A stretch of DNA of 64,000 nt, taken from Parabacteroides sp. 52. GTDB lineage: Bacteria; Bacteroidota; Bacteroidia; Bacteroidales; Tannerellaceae. A program made the translations under genes and the position numbers. Under the pieces are notes generated by a model. It searched no databases. It had not been told where the DNA came from and saw only the letters and a program-made list of their open reading frames with translations. Shown here in pieces: positions 45,312 to 54,822 of this stretch (its first letter is position 1; each line of letters starts with the position of its first letter). The DNA lies in assembly GCF_010500925.1 (NCBI RefSeq), contig NZ_QVMG01000020.1, positions 1 to 64,000 on the forward strand, given 5' to 3'.

Positions 45312-45464
45312 TTATCCTACGTATTCGTCAGATACAGTTAATTTTGCTCTTCCTTTTGCACGACGAGAAGCCAATACTCTACGGCCATTAGCTGTTGCCA
45401 TTCTTGAACGGAAACCGTGCTTGTTCTTTCTTTTCCGGTTCGAAGGTTGAAATGTTCTTTTCAT
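45312..45464 (-). CDS. rpmH: 50S ribosomal protein L34
   Basis: A 50-residue, highly basic protein starting [19 protein letters not shown] and continuing [20 protein letters not shown], the complete L34 signature. It is too short for a 60-residue ORF cutoff. It has its own consensus promoter at 45508-45538 and a hairpin terminator. The usual neighbours rnpA and dnaA are not present here, which is common in Bacteroidales. Confidence 0.97.
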   Translation of the reverse strand: MKRTFQPSNRKRKNKHGFRSRMATANGRRVLASRRAKGRAKLTVSDEYVG

Positions 45465-45507
45465 TTTCTATATGATTTATTATTCTTTTTCTTATCTAAT
45501 CGGGCTG

Positions 45508-45538
45508 CAAAGATAAATCCTTTTTTTTAATAAACAAA
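45508..45538 (-). promoter_or_regulatory. Promoter of rpmH
   Basis: On the minus strand TTTG (45535-45538), 19 bp, TATCTTTG (45508-45515): exact consensus. Confidence 0.85.
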
Positions 45539-45686
45539 ATTGTTCTATGGATTTTGCGGGTATAAAACCGTCAAAAAAGACAGGAGTATACCTATATATA
45601 ATAGAGAATGTACCGGATCATAGCTGTTTTTTCACTGATTGCCTCCCGAGAAGAAGTACAAAAAAAGTCAAAACGATGGACAATTC

Positions 45687-45774
45687 TGTTGCCGATGCGC
45701 ATCGGCAATAATGACGAAGCGCATCAGCAATATTGACGAACGTGATCAGCAATATTGTCGATGCCCATCGGCAA
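45687..45774. repeat. Palindromic 4 x 22-bp array D
   Basis: Four 22-bp units with cores CCGATGCGCATCGG, ACGAAGCGCATCAG, ACGAACGTGATCAG and TCGATGCCCATCGG, joined by CAATAwT. ATTCTGTTGCC on the left and GGCAACAGAAT on the right make the whole array an inverted repeat. The centres are GC-rich (GCGC), unlike the AT-rich centres of arrays A to C. Confidence 0.85.
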
Positions 45775-45792
45775 CAGAATATTCCACACTTT

Positions 45793-45921
45793 TTATCCTA
45801 AATTATTTAATACATCTACTTTGCCCTCATTGACCAATCGGTAGATCATTTCCCCAAACAAAGTGTTCACCCAAGCAAACCAAGAACGGGTAAAGTCACC
45901 CTCCACAACAGAAAAATATAT
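45793..45921 (-). pseudogene. 3' remnant of a GH125-like alpha-mannosidase gene
   Basis: On the minus strand a 42-codon open stretch ends in a stop at 45793. It reads GDFTRSWFAWVNTLFGEMI and then YRLVNEGKVDVLNNLG. The F-T-R-x-W-F-A-W-x-N-T-L-F-G-E pattern followed by LVNEGKVD is what I know from the extreme C-terminus of family GH125 exo-mannosidases. A stop lies just upstream in the same frame and no start codon or catalytic region is left, so it is a decayed gene end. From here to 46233 I see no further gene. Confidence 0.6.
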
Positions 45922-46233
45922 TTAACTTTTTATAAGATGTTCGGATTATTGCCATCGATTTATAAATAAAGAAATAAACAAAGAATTCAATGAAATTCTG
46001 TATTTGCATAAAATGTATCGAGAAATTCTTGTAATTTCACCCCGTATTATTCATTTACGCACCACAAAAAGAGCGACAGGAAGCCCACAGAAGGCTGATA
46101 TAGGCAAAAAAATCCCTATTTCAGAAAAAAACAGGGCTCAATAATTAATTGTGAAACTTATAGTGAATATACAGAACTGACCCAAAGAAGAAAACATCTA
46201 CTTTTACATCGTTAATATTTTTACCGTTTAGAA

Positions 46234-46282
46234 TGCCCGTTCTGCCATTTATCATGGTGACAGAACGGGCAAATTTTTTTCA
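46234..46282 (+). terminator. Terminator on the plus strand without an obvious gene
   Basis: TGCCCGTTCTG (46234-46244) pairs with CAGAACGGGCA (46261-46271), with an inner CCAT/ATGG, and is followed by a T-run from 46274. No plus-strand gene is annotated upstream within 700 bp. Confidence 0.75.
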
Positions 46283-46325
46283 TTCAGCTCTTGATCGCCA
46301 TAAAAAGAGGGCTCACCCCCAAAAG

Positions 46326-46373
46326 AAAAAGCCCGCAACTTACGCATTTCAAATACGCACTTGCAGGCTTTTT
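46326..46373 (-). terminator. Terminator of metK
   Basis: AAAAAGCCCGCAA (46326-46338) pairs with TTGCAGGCTTTTT (46361-46373) with one bulge or mismatch; on the minus strand it ends in T, 15 bp after the metK stop codon. Confidence 0.8.
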
Positions 46374-46388
46374 ATTTAATGGATAGGA

Positions 46389-47675
46389 TTAAAGTCCGAA
46401 GACCTTCTTTATCGCTTCTACATAATCCAGTTTTTCCCAGGTAAACAATTCCACCTCACAAAGAATAGGTTCCGGATTGTAACGGGAAGTAAAAACCTTT
46501 GTCACCTTCTGCGGCTGACGACCCATATGCCCATAGGCAGCCGTTTCCAGATAAATCGGATTGCGCAATTTCAACCTCTCCTCTATCGCTTTGGGACGCA
46601 TATCAAAAAGCTCCCATATGCGATCGGCTATTTCACTGTCGCTCATCTTTACATTCGCACGACCATAGGTATTCACAAATATATTCATTGGTTTGGCTAC
46701 GCCTATGGCATAAGAGACCTGCACAAGCATCTCATCTGCCACCCCTGCAGCAACCATGTTCTTGGCAATATGACGTGCCGCATAGGCAGCCGAGCGGTCT
46801 ACCTTCGAAGGGTCCTTTCCGGAGAAAGCACCACCCCCGTGTGCCCCTTTTCCGCCATAGGTGTCTACAATAATTTTACGGCCTGTCAAACCTGTATCTC
46901 CATGCGGTCCGCCAATTACAAACTTACCGGTCGGGTTCACATGATAGATTATATCTTCATTGAAAAGTGCCTGCACATGTGCCGGATATTGTGTGATGAC
47001 GCGGGGAATCAATAGGCTCTTCACATCTGCCGCAATCCGTTGCTGCATCGCATTATCCGCCTCTTCCTGACTAATACCCTCTGCCTTTACAAATTCATCA
47101 TGTTGTGTGGAAACAACAATCGTATCAATGCGCAAAGGTGTCCCGTTCTCATCGTATTCAATGGTTACCTGACTTTTGGCATCCGGCCGCAGGTAAGGCA
47201 TCAACTCCGGTTCGTTCTTACGAATCATAGCCAATTCCTGCAACAAACTATGCGACAGATCCAATGCCAAGGGCATATAATTCGCAGTCTCTGCCGTAGC
47301 ATACCCAAACATCATGCCCTGGTCACCCGCTCCCTGATTCATCGGATCGGCCCGCTCTACTCCCCGGTTTATATCCCCGCTTTGCTCATGAATAGCCGAA
47401 AGCACACCGCACGACTTCGCTTCAAATTGATACTCACTCTTCGTATAGCCTATCCGTTCAATGACCGAACGTGTTACATCCTGTACATCTACATAGGCAC
47501 TCGATTTAACTTCTCCTGCTAATACAACCTGCCCGGTTGTTACCAGCGTTTCGCATGCAACCTTTGAATTCTTGTCATATGCCAAAAACTCATCAAGTAA
47601 AGCGTCCGATATCTGATCGGCTACTTTATCGGGGTGTCCCTCGGACACCGATTCGGAGGTAAATAAATAACTCAT
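46389..47675 (-). CDS. metK: S-adenosylmethionine synthase
   Basis: A 428-residue MAT enzyme that makes SAM from methionine and [21 protein letters not shown] (about 10-27) carries the catalytic His and Mg-binding Asp, [12 protein letters not shown] is the central signature and [25 protein letters not shown] the phosphate loop. At 428 residues it is about 40 longer than E. coli MetK, as in other Bacteroidetes. The gene stands alone with promoter and terminator. Confidence 0.96.
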   Translation of the reverse strand: MSYLFTSESVSEGHPDKVADQISDALLDEFLAYDKNSKVACETLVTTGQVVLAGEVKSSAYVDVQDVTRSVIERIGYTKSEYQFEAKSCGVLSAIHEQSGDINRGVERADPMNQGAGDQGMMFGYATAETANYMPLALDLSHSLLQELAMIRKNEPELMPYLRPDAKSQVTIEYDENGTPLRIDTIVVSTQHDEFVKAEGISQEEADNAMQQRIAADVKSLLIPRVITQYPAHVQALFNEDIIYHVNPTGKFVIGGPHGDTGLTGRKIIVDTYGGKGAHGGGAFSGKDPSKVDRSAAYAARHIAKNMVAAGVADEMLVQVSYAIGVAKPMNIFVNTYGRANVKMSDSEIADRIWELFDMRPKAIEERLKLRNPIYLETAAYGHMGRQPQKVTKVFTSRYNPEPILCEVELFTWEKLDYVEAIKKVFGL

Positions 47676-47815
47676 TTCCTTATTTAATTAAGTAATAATC
47701 GTTTGTAATGAACTGACCTGGAGGAAATGTATGCCGAACGGCAAAGAAAAGTGATTCTTTTAGCATTTTTTCCTGTGGTTGCAAGCATACAAATCTATCC
47801 ACACCAATTCGCTGA

Positions 47816-47823
47816 CAAAAGTA
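47816..47823 (-). promoter_or_regulatory. -7 box of the metK promoter
   Basis: TACTTTTG on the minus strand; no good TTTG partner at the expected spacing. The leader to the ATG is about 134 bases; I could not recognise a SAM riboswitch in it. Confidence 0.5.
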
Positions 47824-47871
47824 CAAATTCTTTTCATACGACCGTCTGTTTTTCCCAATTCCCTCGCAAAT

Positions 47872-47915
47872 AAAAAAAAGACCGATTGGGATGTTTCATC
47901 TCCAAACGGTCTTTT
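47872..47915 (-). terminator. Terminator ending the small-RNA candidate / dus region
   Basis: On the minus strand a hairpin closed by AAAAGACCG/CGGTCTTTT with inner TTTGGAGATG / CATCCCAA-type pairing is followed by eight T. It lies upstream of the metK promoter. Confidence 0.85.
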
Positions 47916-47997
47916 CATGCTTTCCAATAAAGTAGTCTCCCGACTCCTCTTTGCAAAGACTTGTTAACCTTAGATCTAAAATACTATGAAAAAAACT
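47872..47997 (-). ncRNA. Small-RNA candidate 1 (possible Bacteroidales-1 family)
   Basis: A TATATTTG box on the minus strand (48003-48010) is followed by a short T-rich start, CATAGTATTTTAGATCTAAGG, and then GTTAACAAG and a small GAGTC/GACTA-type hairpin, ending about 125 bases later in the strong terminator at 47872-47915. The same promoter-leader-hairpin series is found at 57535-57626. I recall the Rfam family Bacteroidales-1 as having a Bacteroidetes promoter at one end and a terminator at the other; membership is not verified. Confidence 0.45.
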
Positions 47998-48096
47998 CGT
48001 TACAAATATAGAATAAAATCTATAAATCTTTATAACTTTTGTAATAAATAATATTTTCTCACCTACAATTCCCCGTATTTTGACTTGAATCAATCC

Positions 48097-49086
48097 TCAT
48101 TCAGCCAGTCCGTAAGCAAGCGGAATACGGTTCATGATCTCAAATAATTGTTCCACCGTTTCTGCCCGCAACATGGCTACGCGCGTTTGTTTAAAGTCTG
48201 TCAATCCCTTAAACAACGGGCTCGCAGCCAGGTGACGGCGTATATGCAAAATGCCTCTGCGTTCGTCCAAACGCTCTACACTCTGAAATACTTGTTGTTT
48301 CAATATATTCAAATACCACATAAAAGGTTCTGGCGGCAACAGCTCCTGTGTCGAAAGAAAATGTTTTACTTCCCGGAAAATCCAGGGACGACCAATGCTT
48401 CCCCGTCCTATCATTACACCGTCGACACCATACCGATCAAAAGCTTCCTTGCATTTTTCAGCAGAGGTCAAATCGCCATTACCAATGATCGGGATATGCA
48501 TCCGGGCATTGTTTTTCACTTCTCCTATCAAGGTCCAGTCGGCTTCCCCGGTATACATCTGCGCGCGCGTACGTCCATGAATCGACAAAGCGGCAATCCC
48601 ACAATCTTGTAATTGTTCTGCCAGATCAACAATGATACGATGATCCGCATCCCATCCCAAACGTGTTTTTACGGTAACAGGAATCCGGACCGCATTTACA
48701 ACAGCCTTTGTAATCTCAAGCATTAAGGGGATATTTCGCAGCATTCCTGCCCCGGCTCCTTTGCCGGCTACTTTTTTGACGGGACAGCCGAAATTAATAT
48801 CCAGGACATCCGGTTTGGCTGCCTCACAAATACGCGCTGCCTCTACCATGGCGTCAACCTCTTTTCCATATATCTGGATGGCCACCGGCCGTTCTTCTTC
48901 GGAGACAATCAGTTTTTGCGCTGTTTTATTTACATGACGGATCAGTGCGTCACTGGATACAAATTCGGTATACACCATATCCGCACCAAAATGTTTGCAC
49001 ATCAGCCGAAAAGAGATATCCGTCACATCTTCCATCGGCGCCAGCAAAACGGGTCTATGCCCTAAATCTATCGAACCTATTTTCAT
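48097..49086 (-). CDS. dus: tRNA-dihydrouridine synthase (DusB-like)
   Basis: A 329-residue FMN enzyme that reduces uridines in the tRNA D-loop. VLLAPMEDVTDISFR starts the barrel, the catalytic Cys is in DINFGCPVKKVAGKGAGAGML, SIHGRTRAQMYTGEADW and GNGDLTSAEKC are the FMN-phosphate and substrate blocks, and MIGRGSIGRPWIF follows. The ATG at 49086 is used because a TACTTTTG box on the minus strand (49107-49114) lies within the longer frame from 49152. Confidence 0.94.
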   Translation of the reverse strand: MKIGSIDLGHRPVLLAPMEDVTDISFRLMCKHFGADMVYTEFVSSDALIRHVNKTAQKLIVSEEERPVAIQIYGKEVDAMVEAARICEAAKPDVLDINFGCPVKKVAGKGAGAGMLRNIPLMLEITKAVVNAVRIPVTVKTRLGWDADHRIIVDLAEQLQDCGIAALSIHGRTRAQMYTGEADWTLIGEVKNNARMHIPIIGNGDLTSAEKCKEAFDRYGVDGVMIGRGSIGRPWIFREVKHFLSTQELLPPEPFMWYLNILKQQVFQSVERLDERRGILHIRRHLAASPLFKGLTDFKQTRVAMLRAETVEQLFEIMNRIPLAYGLAE

Positions 49087-49117
49087 TCTACGCTTCTCTT
49101 GACTTGCAAAAGTACAT

Positions 49118-51844
49118 TTATTTATCCTTAAGAAGGTAATAATAATGATCAATCACAGAAAGCAGTTTTTCCGGATGAATCGGCTTGGCGATATAATCAG
49201 TGAATCCATTTTCTTTTACCCGTTGCTCATCATCACCATAAGCATAGGCCGTAACGGCTATAATGGGTATTTCTTTATTCTCTTTCCGAATTTCCGCGAC
49301 TGCCAGAAAGCCATCCATTACCGGCATCTTCAGATCCATCAGGATAATATCCGGCTCATGATCAAAGAACATATCTATGGCCTCTTCCCCATTCCAGGCA
49401 TGAAAGAGCTCAAAGTCTTTAAGCATGGATTGGAAAAGGATGTAATTACTGTCATTATCTTCTGCTATTAATAACTTCGGTTTCTTTCGTTGGGGATCGT
49501 AAGATTCTTTGCGGGAGAGAGAAGAAACACTTACAGCCGTATCGATATAATCCGTATCGGAACGTAAGATAGTATCCGGCAGTTTAAACCAGAACGTAGA
49601 GCCTTCTCCCAAGGTTGAATCGACTCCGATCTCCCCTTCCATCTTTTTTACAATCATCTCACAGATGGAGAGTCCGAGCCCTGTTCCTTGCACAAAGGTG
49701 TTCAATTTGACAAAACGATTAAACACACTTTCTCTGCCTTCGGGACTCATACCACAACCGGTATCACTTACATAGAAATACAATTGATTCTCTATATGAC
49801 GGTATCCGAACGTGATACTCCCCTCTTCTGTAAACTTAATCGCGTTATTGATAAAGTTCGTAAAAACCTGTGACAACCTGTTTTTATCCGTATGGATGAC
49901 ACAATGAGGAAGCCGGTCGGTGAAGGCCAACCTAACCCCTGTCCGTACTTTGATACGGGAGGTTTGTTCTATATCGGATAAGACCCTGTTGAGGTTTACA
50001 TCGGAATAGGTAAAATCCAATGTGCCGGCTTCTATTTTCGCCAGGTCCAGAATGTCATTGATCAATTGTAACAATAAATCATTGTTTGTATTGATTATAT
50101 TGGTGTATTCTTGTTTTTCTTCATCGGTTTCCGTCACAGCCAATAAGCCGGAGAAACCGACAATGGCATTCAGCGGAGTGCGTATCTCGTGGCTCATATT
50201 TGCCAGGAAAGCAGATTTCAGTCGGTCCGATTCTTCTGCCTTTTCTTTGGCTTCTTTCATTTCGAGCTCGGCCTGTTTCTGACTGGTTACATCTTCCTTT
50301 TTACAGATAACACCCATCACATTTCCTTTGGAGTCTAATAAAGGTTTGGCCAATACATGGATGTAATTCCCGTCCTGGTTACAGTCTTTGGTGGTCTCAA
50401 CAATCTTTTTCGTTTCCATAGCAGCAATAATAGCGCATTGGTCGCAATAGGGTTTTACCACATTGGGCTTGAGGAAACAATTAGAGGGACCGTATTGCGG
50501 TTTACAGGGATAGTCTATGCCGTTTTCCCATTTGACAGAATAATCCGGATTAATAAACTTGATAGATGCCTGCATATTGTTCATGATCAACGCATTGTCT
50601 TCCTGCAGGTCCAACAAACTGTCTTTTAGTTTTTTCGTACGCAGGAAGAAAATAAGGATCATGATAAGGAAGGCTACCAATATAGATATTACGGCTAATA
50701 ATATCTCGTATTTGTATTTAGAGATAAGACTTTCCTCCTCGTTGATTAAAGTGTATTCACGTGGGAGTTGGCCTTTGTCGAGATTAAACTCTTTCAACTT
50801 CCGGGCATCGAAGGTGTATACATTATCAATGACTTTCACCGGGAAATCGCTAGGAACTGCTCCCTCTTTCAACAAAGCAATTGCCTGATGAGCCAGTTCT
50901 TTCCCCATATGCATATTGTCGTAACCAGGAATATAACCTCCTATTGCCCAATGTCCTAAACCGACAGAAGTGAGGGTGAATGCAGGAATAGACGGATTGG
51001 CCGTCATCATCGTATACGTTGCATTGCCGACAAAATAACCGTCGTTGACATCAACCCTCCACGTACCGATAAGTATAACCGTTTGAGGAGGCAAATCTTT
51101 GATTTGTTTTACAATCGTATAAATACTGTTCTTGCGTCCATCCAGGAGAATGAGGTTGGTTCCCTTCATTTGCTCCATCTCCTTTTTCACAAAGGATTGA
51201 AGGGATACTCCGCCATAAGTATTATCTGTAATCAAGGCAATATTTTCCGTAGCGGGATAGAATCGATGTACCATCTCTATCGTTGCCTTTATATCGTATG
51301 AATAGAGAAAGCCGGAAATAGAGTTCTCGTTGGCTAAATAATTTTCTATATCCACATAGGTCGGATCCCATTCTTGCAATACCTCGGAACTATCCGGCAA
51401 CAAAACAGCATGGCGGCTTATCATACCACATAAGACAGGTACGTCTTTATGAGGCATATCATCCTGAGAGATAAAAGCAGACCAGGCTTCCTGTCCAAGG
51501 ATAATGATCAGGCGGGGTTCCTGTTTGCCGGAGTATTTATTTAAGAGTTTCCGCATCCGCTCCTTCCAACGGGGAGCTTCCGGCAAACTTTTGCAGTTCA
51601 TATTCTCAATAACCATGGTTGAGGTGCCGCCTAAGAGCTTATATTCTTCCATGAACTCAGAAATATTGGCCGTCGTATTTTTGGTATCCGGATTATACGA
51701 ACTTATAAGGAGTATAGGGTGAACCGCTTCCGCCCGGGAGAGGACGGAAAGCCCCAATACACAGAAGAGAACGATGATGAATCGTAAAGATATACTTCGA
51801 TTTATTGACTTGACACACATATGTATTGTATAAAGTGGGTTCAA
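49118..51844 (-). CDS. Hybrid two-component sensor: periplasmic binding domain, PAS, histidine kinase, receiver
   Basis: A 908-residue one-protein signalling chain. Signal or anchor segment (about 20-38), a periplasmic ABC-substrate-binding-like domain (about 45-365), a membrane helix (about 385-410), a cysteine-containing PAS domain, a coiled linker, HisKA with the phospho-His in [17 protein letters not shown], an ATPase domain with [15 protein letters not shown] and [18 protein letters not shown], and a receiver with the phospho-Asp in [14 protein letters not shown]. There is no DNA-binding output, so it must pass phosphate to another protein. The PAS has Cys residues in YPCK, NCF and YCDQC. 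Confidence 0.92.
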   Translation of the reverse strand: MNPLYTIHMCVKSINRSISLRFIIVLFCVLGLSVLSRAEAVHPILLISSYNPDTKNTTANISEFMEEYKLLGGTSTMVIENMNCKSLPEAPRWKERMRKLLNKYSGKQEPRLIIILGQEAWSAFISQDDMPHKDVPVLCGMISRHAVLLPDSSEVLQEWDPTYVDIENYLANENSISGFLYSYDIKATIEMVHRFYPATENIALITDNTYGGVSLQSFVKKEMEQMKGTNLILLDGRKNSIYTIVKQIKDLPPQTVILIGTWRVDVNDGYFVGNATYTMMTANPSIPAFTLTSVGLGHWAIGGYIPGYDNMHMGKELAHQAIALLKEGAVPSDFPVKVIDNVYTFDARKLKEFNLDKGQLPREYTLINEEESLISKYKYEILLAVISILVAFLIMILIFFLRTKKLKDSLLDLQEDNALIMNNMQASIKFINPDYSVKWENGIDYPCKPQYGPSNCFLKPNVVKPYCDQCAIIAAMETKKIVETTKDCNQDGNYIHVLAKPLLDSKGNVMGVICKKEDVTSQKQAELEMKEAKEKAEESDRLKSAFLANMSHEIRTPLNAIVGFSGLLAVTETDEEKQEYTNIINTNNDLLLQLINDILDLAKIEAGTLDFTYSDVNLNRVLSDIEQTSRIKVRTGVRLAFTDRLPHCVIHTDKNRLSQVFTNFINNAIKFTEEGSITFGYRHIENQLYFYVSDTGCGMSPEGRESVFNRFVKLNTFVQGTGLGLSICEMIVKKMEGEIGVDSTLGEGSTFWFKLPDTILRSDTDYIDTAVSVSSLSRKESYDPQRKKPKLLIAEDNDSNYILFQSMLKDFELFHAWNGEEAIDMFFDHEPDIILMDLKMPVMDGFLAVAEIRKENKEIPIIAVTAYAYGDDEQRVKENGFTDYIAKPIHPEKLLSVIDHYYYLLKDK

Positions 51845-51939
51845 TAGCCGTATAACACATTCTTATACACAAATGTAAAACTTTTTATCGGTTTGAAATA
51901 ATATTGATATCAAAAACCAACGAAACAAGTAAATGACTC

Positions 51940-51947
51940 TATCTTTG
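51940..51947 (+). promoter_or_regulatory. -7 box upstream of mnmD
   Basis: TATCTTTG 25 bp before the ATG at 51972; the position rules out the earlier ATG at 51933. A TACATTTG box on the minus strand at 51870-51877 likely serves the hybrid sensor gene. Confidence 0.6.
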
Positions 51948-51971
51948 TCGGATCATCGTTTTGTAATCGTT

Positions 51972-52664
51972 ATGGAAAAAGAAACAAAAGAGAGAAAAAT
52001 AGAGTTAACAGCAGATGGCAGCCATACCCTGTTTATCCCTTCGATGGATGAACACTATCATTCGGTCAATGGGGCCATACAAGAAGCACGCCATGTATTT
52101 CTTCAGGCAGGACTGCATGAGGTACAAACAGATAAGATACGTATCCTGGAGATAGGCTTCGGTACCGGATTGAATGCCTTTCTTACCTTGCAGGAGGCGG
52201 CACGCACAAAAAAACAGATCACCTATTATACGATTGAACGCTTTCCCTTGCCAAAGGAAATAACCGATGTACTTAATTACGGAGAACTTATCTGGCCGGA
52301 ATATAAAAACTTATTTCATCTTCTACATGCGGCAGCATGGGACGAAGATGTAGCTGTCACAGATTTCTTTACCCTGCACAAGATACAGGCAGACAGCAAT
52401 CATTGCGATCTACCTCCTCACTTGGATCTTATCTATTTTGATGCTTTCGCACCGGATAAGCAACCGGAGATGTGGAGTCCGGAGATTTTCCAAAAGATAT
52501 ACGCCAACACCTCACCGGAGGGTGTCATCGTCACCTATTGTGCCAAAGGAGAAGTACGGCGCAATATGCAACACGCCGGATTTGCCATGCAACGCTTACC
52601 CGGCCCTCCGGGAAAAAGACATATGTTGTTCGGGAGGAAAAGGATTTACCCCTTCAATGCATAG
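51972..52664 (+). CDS. mnmD: tRNA 5-methylaminomethyl-2-thiouridine methyltransferase domain protein (MnmD)
   Basis: A 230-residue SAM-dependent methyltransferase. The motif I is ILEIGFGTGLNAFLTL, followed by YYTIERFPLP and DLIYFDAFAPDKQPEMWSPEIF, all typical of the MnmC methyltransferase half. The FAD oxidase half is absent, so it is the stand-alone MnmD form, completing mnm5s2U34 in tRNAs. It converges with the oxidoreductase gene, and the two 3' ends overlap by 19 bp. Confidence 0.9.
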   Translation: MEKETKERKIELTADGSHTLFIPSMDEHYHSVNGAIQEARHVFLQAGLHEVQTDKIRILEIGFGTGLNAFLTLQEAARTKKQITYYTIERFPLPKEITDVLNYGELIWPEYKNLFHLLHAAAWDEDVAVTDFFTLHKIQADSNHCDLPPHLDLIYFDAFAPDKQPEMWSPEIFQKIYANTSPEGVIVTYCAKGEVRRNMQHAGFAMQRLPGPPGKRHMLFGRKRIYPFNA

Positions 52665-53668
52665 ATACGTTGGATGATATCGACCACTTTCATGCCTTCC
52701 AATACATTGGTAGTGATCGTTTCGGTGGAGGAGCCGGAAAGGACATCTACCACATTACGGATCACGAAATTATGGTTTTGAGCCGATCCTTTGTAGGGTC
52801 CATAATCATTTCCCGGATTGGTCGGAGCAAGTGACGGCATCTCATATCCTTTCACGTGGCAATACTCTACTTCATTCATATATTGTCCACCGATCTTTAT
52901 GCTACCGTTTTCCGCCACAATCTGAAGGCTGCTTTCCATATTCTTATTCCATACGGCAGTGGAATAACTGATTGCTCCCATCCCTCCATTGACAAAGTCA
53001 AAATTGACAAAACCGGAATCTTCGAAATCAGTCAATTCCGCATGGTTGAAATCGGCAAAACGGGCCTGGATATTAGAGATATCCCCGAACAACCAGTACA
53101 TGATATCGATAAAATGCGAGAACTGAGTAAACAGAGTGCCTCCATCCAGAGCTGCGTCGCCATGCCAGCCCCCGGTTTTATAATAACGTTCATCCCGGTT
53201 CCAATAACAATTGAGCTGCACCATATAGATCGTACCCAACCGACCCGACTCGACCAACTCCTTGATCCATACAGAAGGAGGAGAATAGCGGTTCTGCATC
53301 ACACAGAAAACCTGTTTGTTGTATTTCAGGGAGGCAAAGACAATCTTTTCCGCATCGGCCAGCGACAACGCCATCGGCTTCTCTATAACCACATGATAAC
53401 CGGCTTCGATTAGCCGCAGCGCCATCGGTGCATGCCAACCGTTAGGGGTACAAATACAGATCACATCTATCTGTAAGCCGGCATCTAATAAGGCATCGAC
53501 AGAAGAAAAGAAAGGAACAGGGTATGCCTCTATGGCTAACTCTTCCCGGGGACGGATATCACATAAGGCGACCAACTCTCCTCCCGGCTCGCGATGAATC
53601 ATCTCGGCATGTCGTTTTCCTATATGGCCGCAACCGATCACGGCAAAACGTATGTTGTCTTTATGCAT
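52646..53668 (-). CDS. Gfo/Idh/MocA-family oxidoreductase (WlbA/WbpB-like)
   Basis: A 340-residue NAD(P)-dependent oxidoreductase. Rossmann motif FAVIGCGHIGKRHAEMI at the start, ICTPNGWHAPMALRLIEAG and VIEKPMALSLADAEKIV with the catalytic Lys. Combined with the adjacent aminotransferase it most resembles WlbA/WbpB, which oxidise UDP-GlcNAcA at C3. That would supply a 3-keto sugar nucleotide for amination. The gene overlaps the aminotransferase by 8 bp. Confidence 0.83.
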   Translation of the reverse strand: MHKDNIRFAVIGCGHIGKRHAEMIHREPGGELVALCDIRPREELAIEAYPVPFFSSVDALLDAGLQIDVICICTPNGWHAPMALRLIEAGYHVVIEKPMALSLADAEKIVFASLKYNKQVFCVMQNRYSPPSVWIKELVESGRLGTIYMVQLNCYWNRDERYYKTGGWHGDAALDGGTLFTQFSHFIDIMYWLFGDISNIQARFADFNHAELTDFEDSGFVNFDFVNGGMGAISYSTAVWNKNMESSLQIVAENGSIKIGGQYMNEVEYCHVKGYEMPSLAPTNPGNDYGPYKGSAQNHNFVIRNVVDVLSGSSTETITTNVLEGMKVVDIIQRIYALKG

Positions 53669-54788
53669 AGCTATTTATTGTTTCTATGATATATTCTTGT
53701 TCGGCTGTGGTCATCTCCGTATGGATGGGAAGGGATAAGACAGAACGACTCAGACGAACCGCTTCCTGTAAGGGTAAAGGGGTACGGACCAACTCCCGGA
53801 AAGCTTCCTGCTCATGTACCGGAAAAGGATAATAGACCATCGAAGGGATCCCTTTTTCAAGTAGATAAGCTTGTAAATCATCTCGCTTCCCCTCTTTCAC
53901 CTGGAGGGTATATTGATGATATACATGGGTCGAATAAATGGCTTTATGAGGGGTTACAATGAATTCGTTGGCTTGAAATGCTTCATCGTACCGGGCAGCT
54001 ACCTGCCGGCGCGCCTTTGTGAAAGCATCCATATAAGTAAGCTTCACATTCAATATCGCTGCCTGCAATGTATCCAACCGGGAGTTACAACCGATTCGTT
54101 CGTGATGGTACTTTTTCCCCTGCCCATGATTGGCGATCTTATGCAACCGATCGGCCAATTCTTCATCCGCAGTCATCATCGCACCTCCGTCTCCATAACA
54201 GGCCAGCGGCTTGGAAGGGAAAAAAGAGGTGGTTCCGATATGCCCCATGGTGCCGGCTTGCCGAATACTTCCATCCGGGAAAGTATAGGTTGCCCCAACC
54301 GATTGCGCATTGTCTTCAATAACATATAAGTCGTGACGAGAAGCAATCTCTAATACAGGGTTCATATCCGCACATTGCCCGAAGAGGTGCACCACTACAA
54401 TCGCCCGCGTCCGGGAAGAGAGGGCCTCTTCCAGTTGATGAGCGTCTATATTAAAGGTATGGGGATCGACATCCACCAGTACCGGAGTATACCCCAATAA
54501 GGCAATGACCTCCACAGCTGCCACATAGGTAAAAGCCGGCACAATCACCTCATCACCCGGCTCCAGCTCCAGACCCATTAAGGCGATCTGCAAGGCATCC
54601 GTTCCGTTACCGCAAGGAAGCACATGGGCTATAGAGAGGTAGGCTGCCAACCGGCTGGCAAACTCTTTTACCTGCGGACCGTTGATAAAGGCAGTTGCAT
54701 CCCAAACAGACTGCATAGCGGCATCGATCTCCGGTTTTAACCGAAGATATTGACTGTGCAGATCAACCATTTGTATCTTCTCTATCAT
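53661..54788 (-). CDS. DegT/DnrJ/EryC1-family sugar aminotransferase (WbpE/WlbC-like)
   Basis: A 375-residue PLP enzyme. The internal-aldimine Lys is in SFFPSKPLACYGDGGAM, and HLFGQCADMNPVLEIA and ANHGQGKKYHHERIGCNSRLD are the conserved blocks of the WbpE group, which turns the 3-keto sugar into UDP-2-acetamido-3-amino-glucuronate. The start is set at 54788 (MIEKIQMVDLHSQYLRLKP), because residues before it are not conserved. The dehydrogenase and acetyltransferase of this pathway are not in the window. Confidence 0.86.
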   Translation of the reverse strand: MIEKIQMVDLHSQYLRLKPEIDAAMQSVWDATAFINGPQVKEFASRLAAYLSIAHVLPCGNGTDALQIALMGLELEPGDEVIVPAFTYVAAVEVIALLGYTPVLVDVDPHTFNIDAHQLEEALSSRTRAIVVVHLFGQCADMNPVLEIASRHDLYVIEDNAQSVGATYTFPDGSIRQAGTMGHIGTTSFFPSKPLACYGDGGAMMTADEELADRLHKIANHGQGKKYHHERIGCNSRLDTLQAAILNVKLTYMDAFTKARRQVAARYDEAFQANEFIVTPHKAIYSTHVYHQYTLQVKEGKRDDLQAYLLEKGIPSMVYYPFPVHEQEAFRELVRTPLPLQEAVRLSRSVLSLPIHTEMTTAEQEYIIETINSYA

Positions 54789-54822
54789 AATATGATAAAC
54801 GATGAACATTCATCGTTGATTT

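Noticed and set aside
47676-47810. SAM riboswitch in the metK leader
   Set aside because: The leader is about 134 bases, but I could not identify the conserved core of any SAM riboswitch class; no call made.
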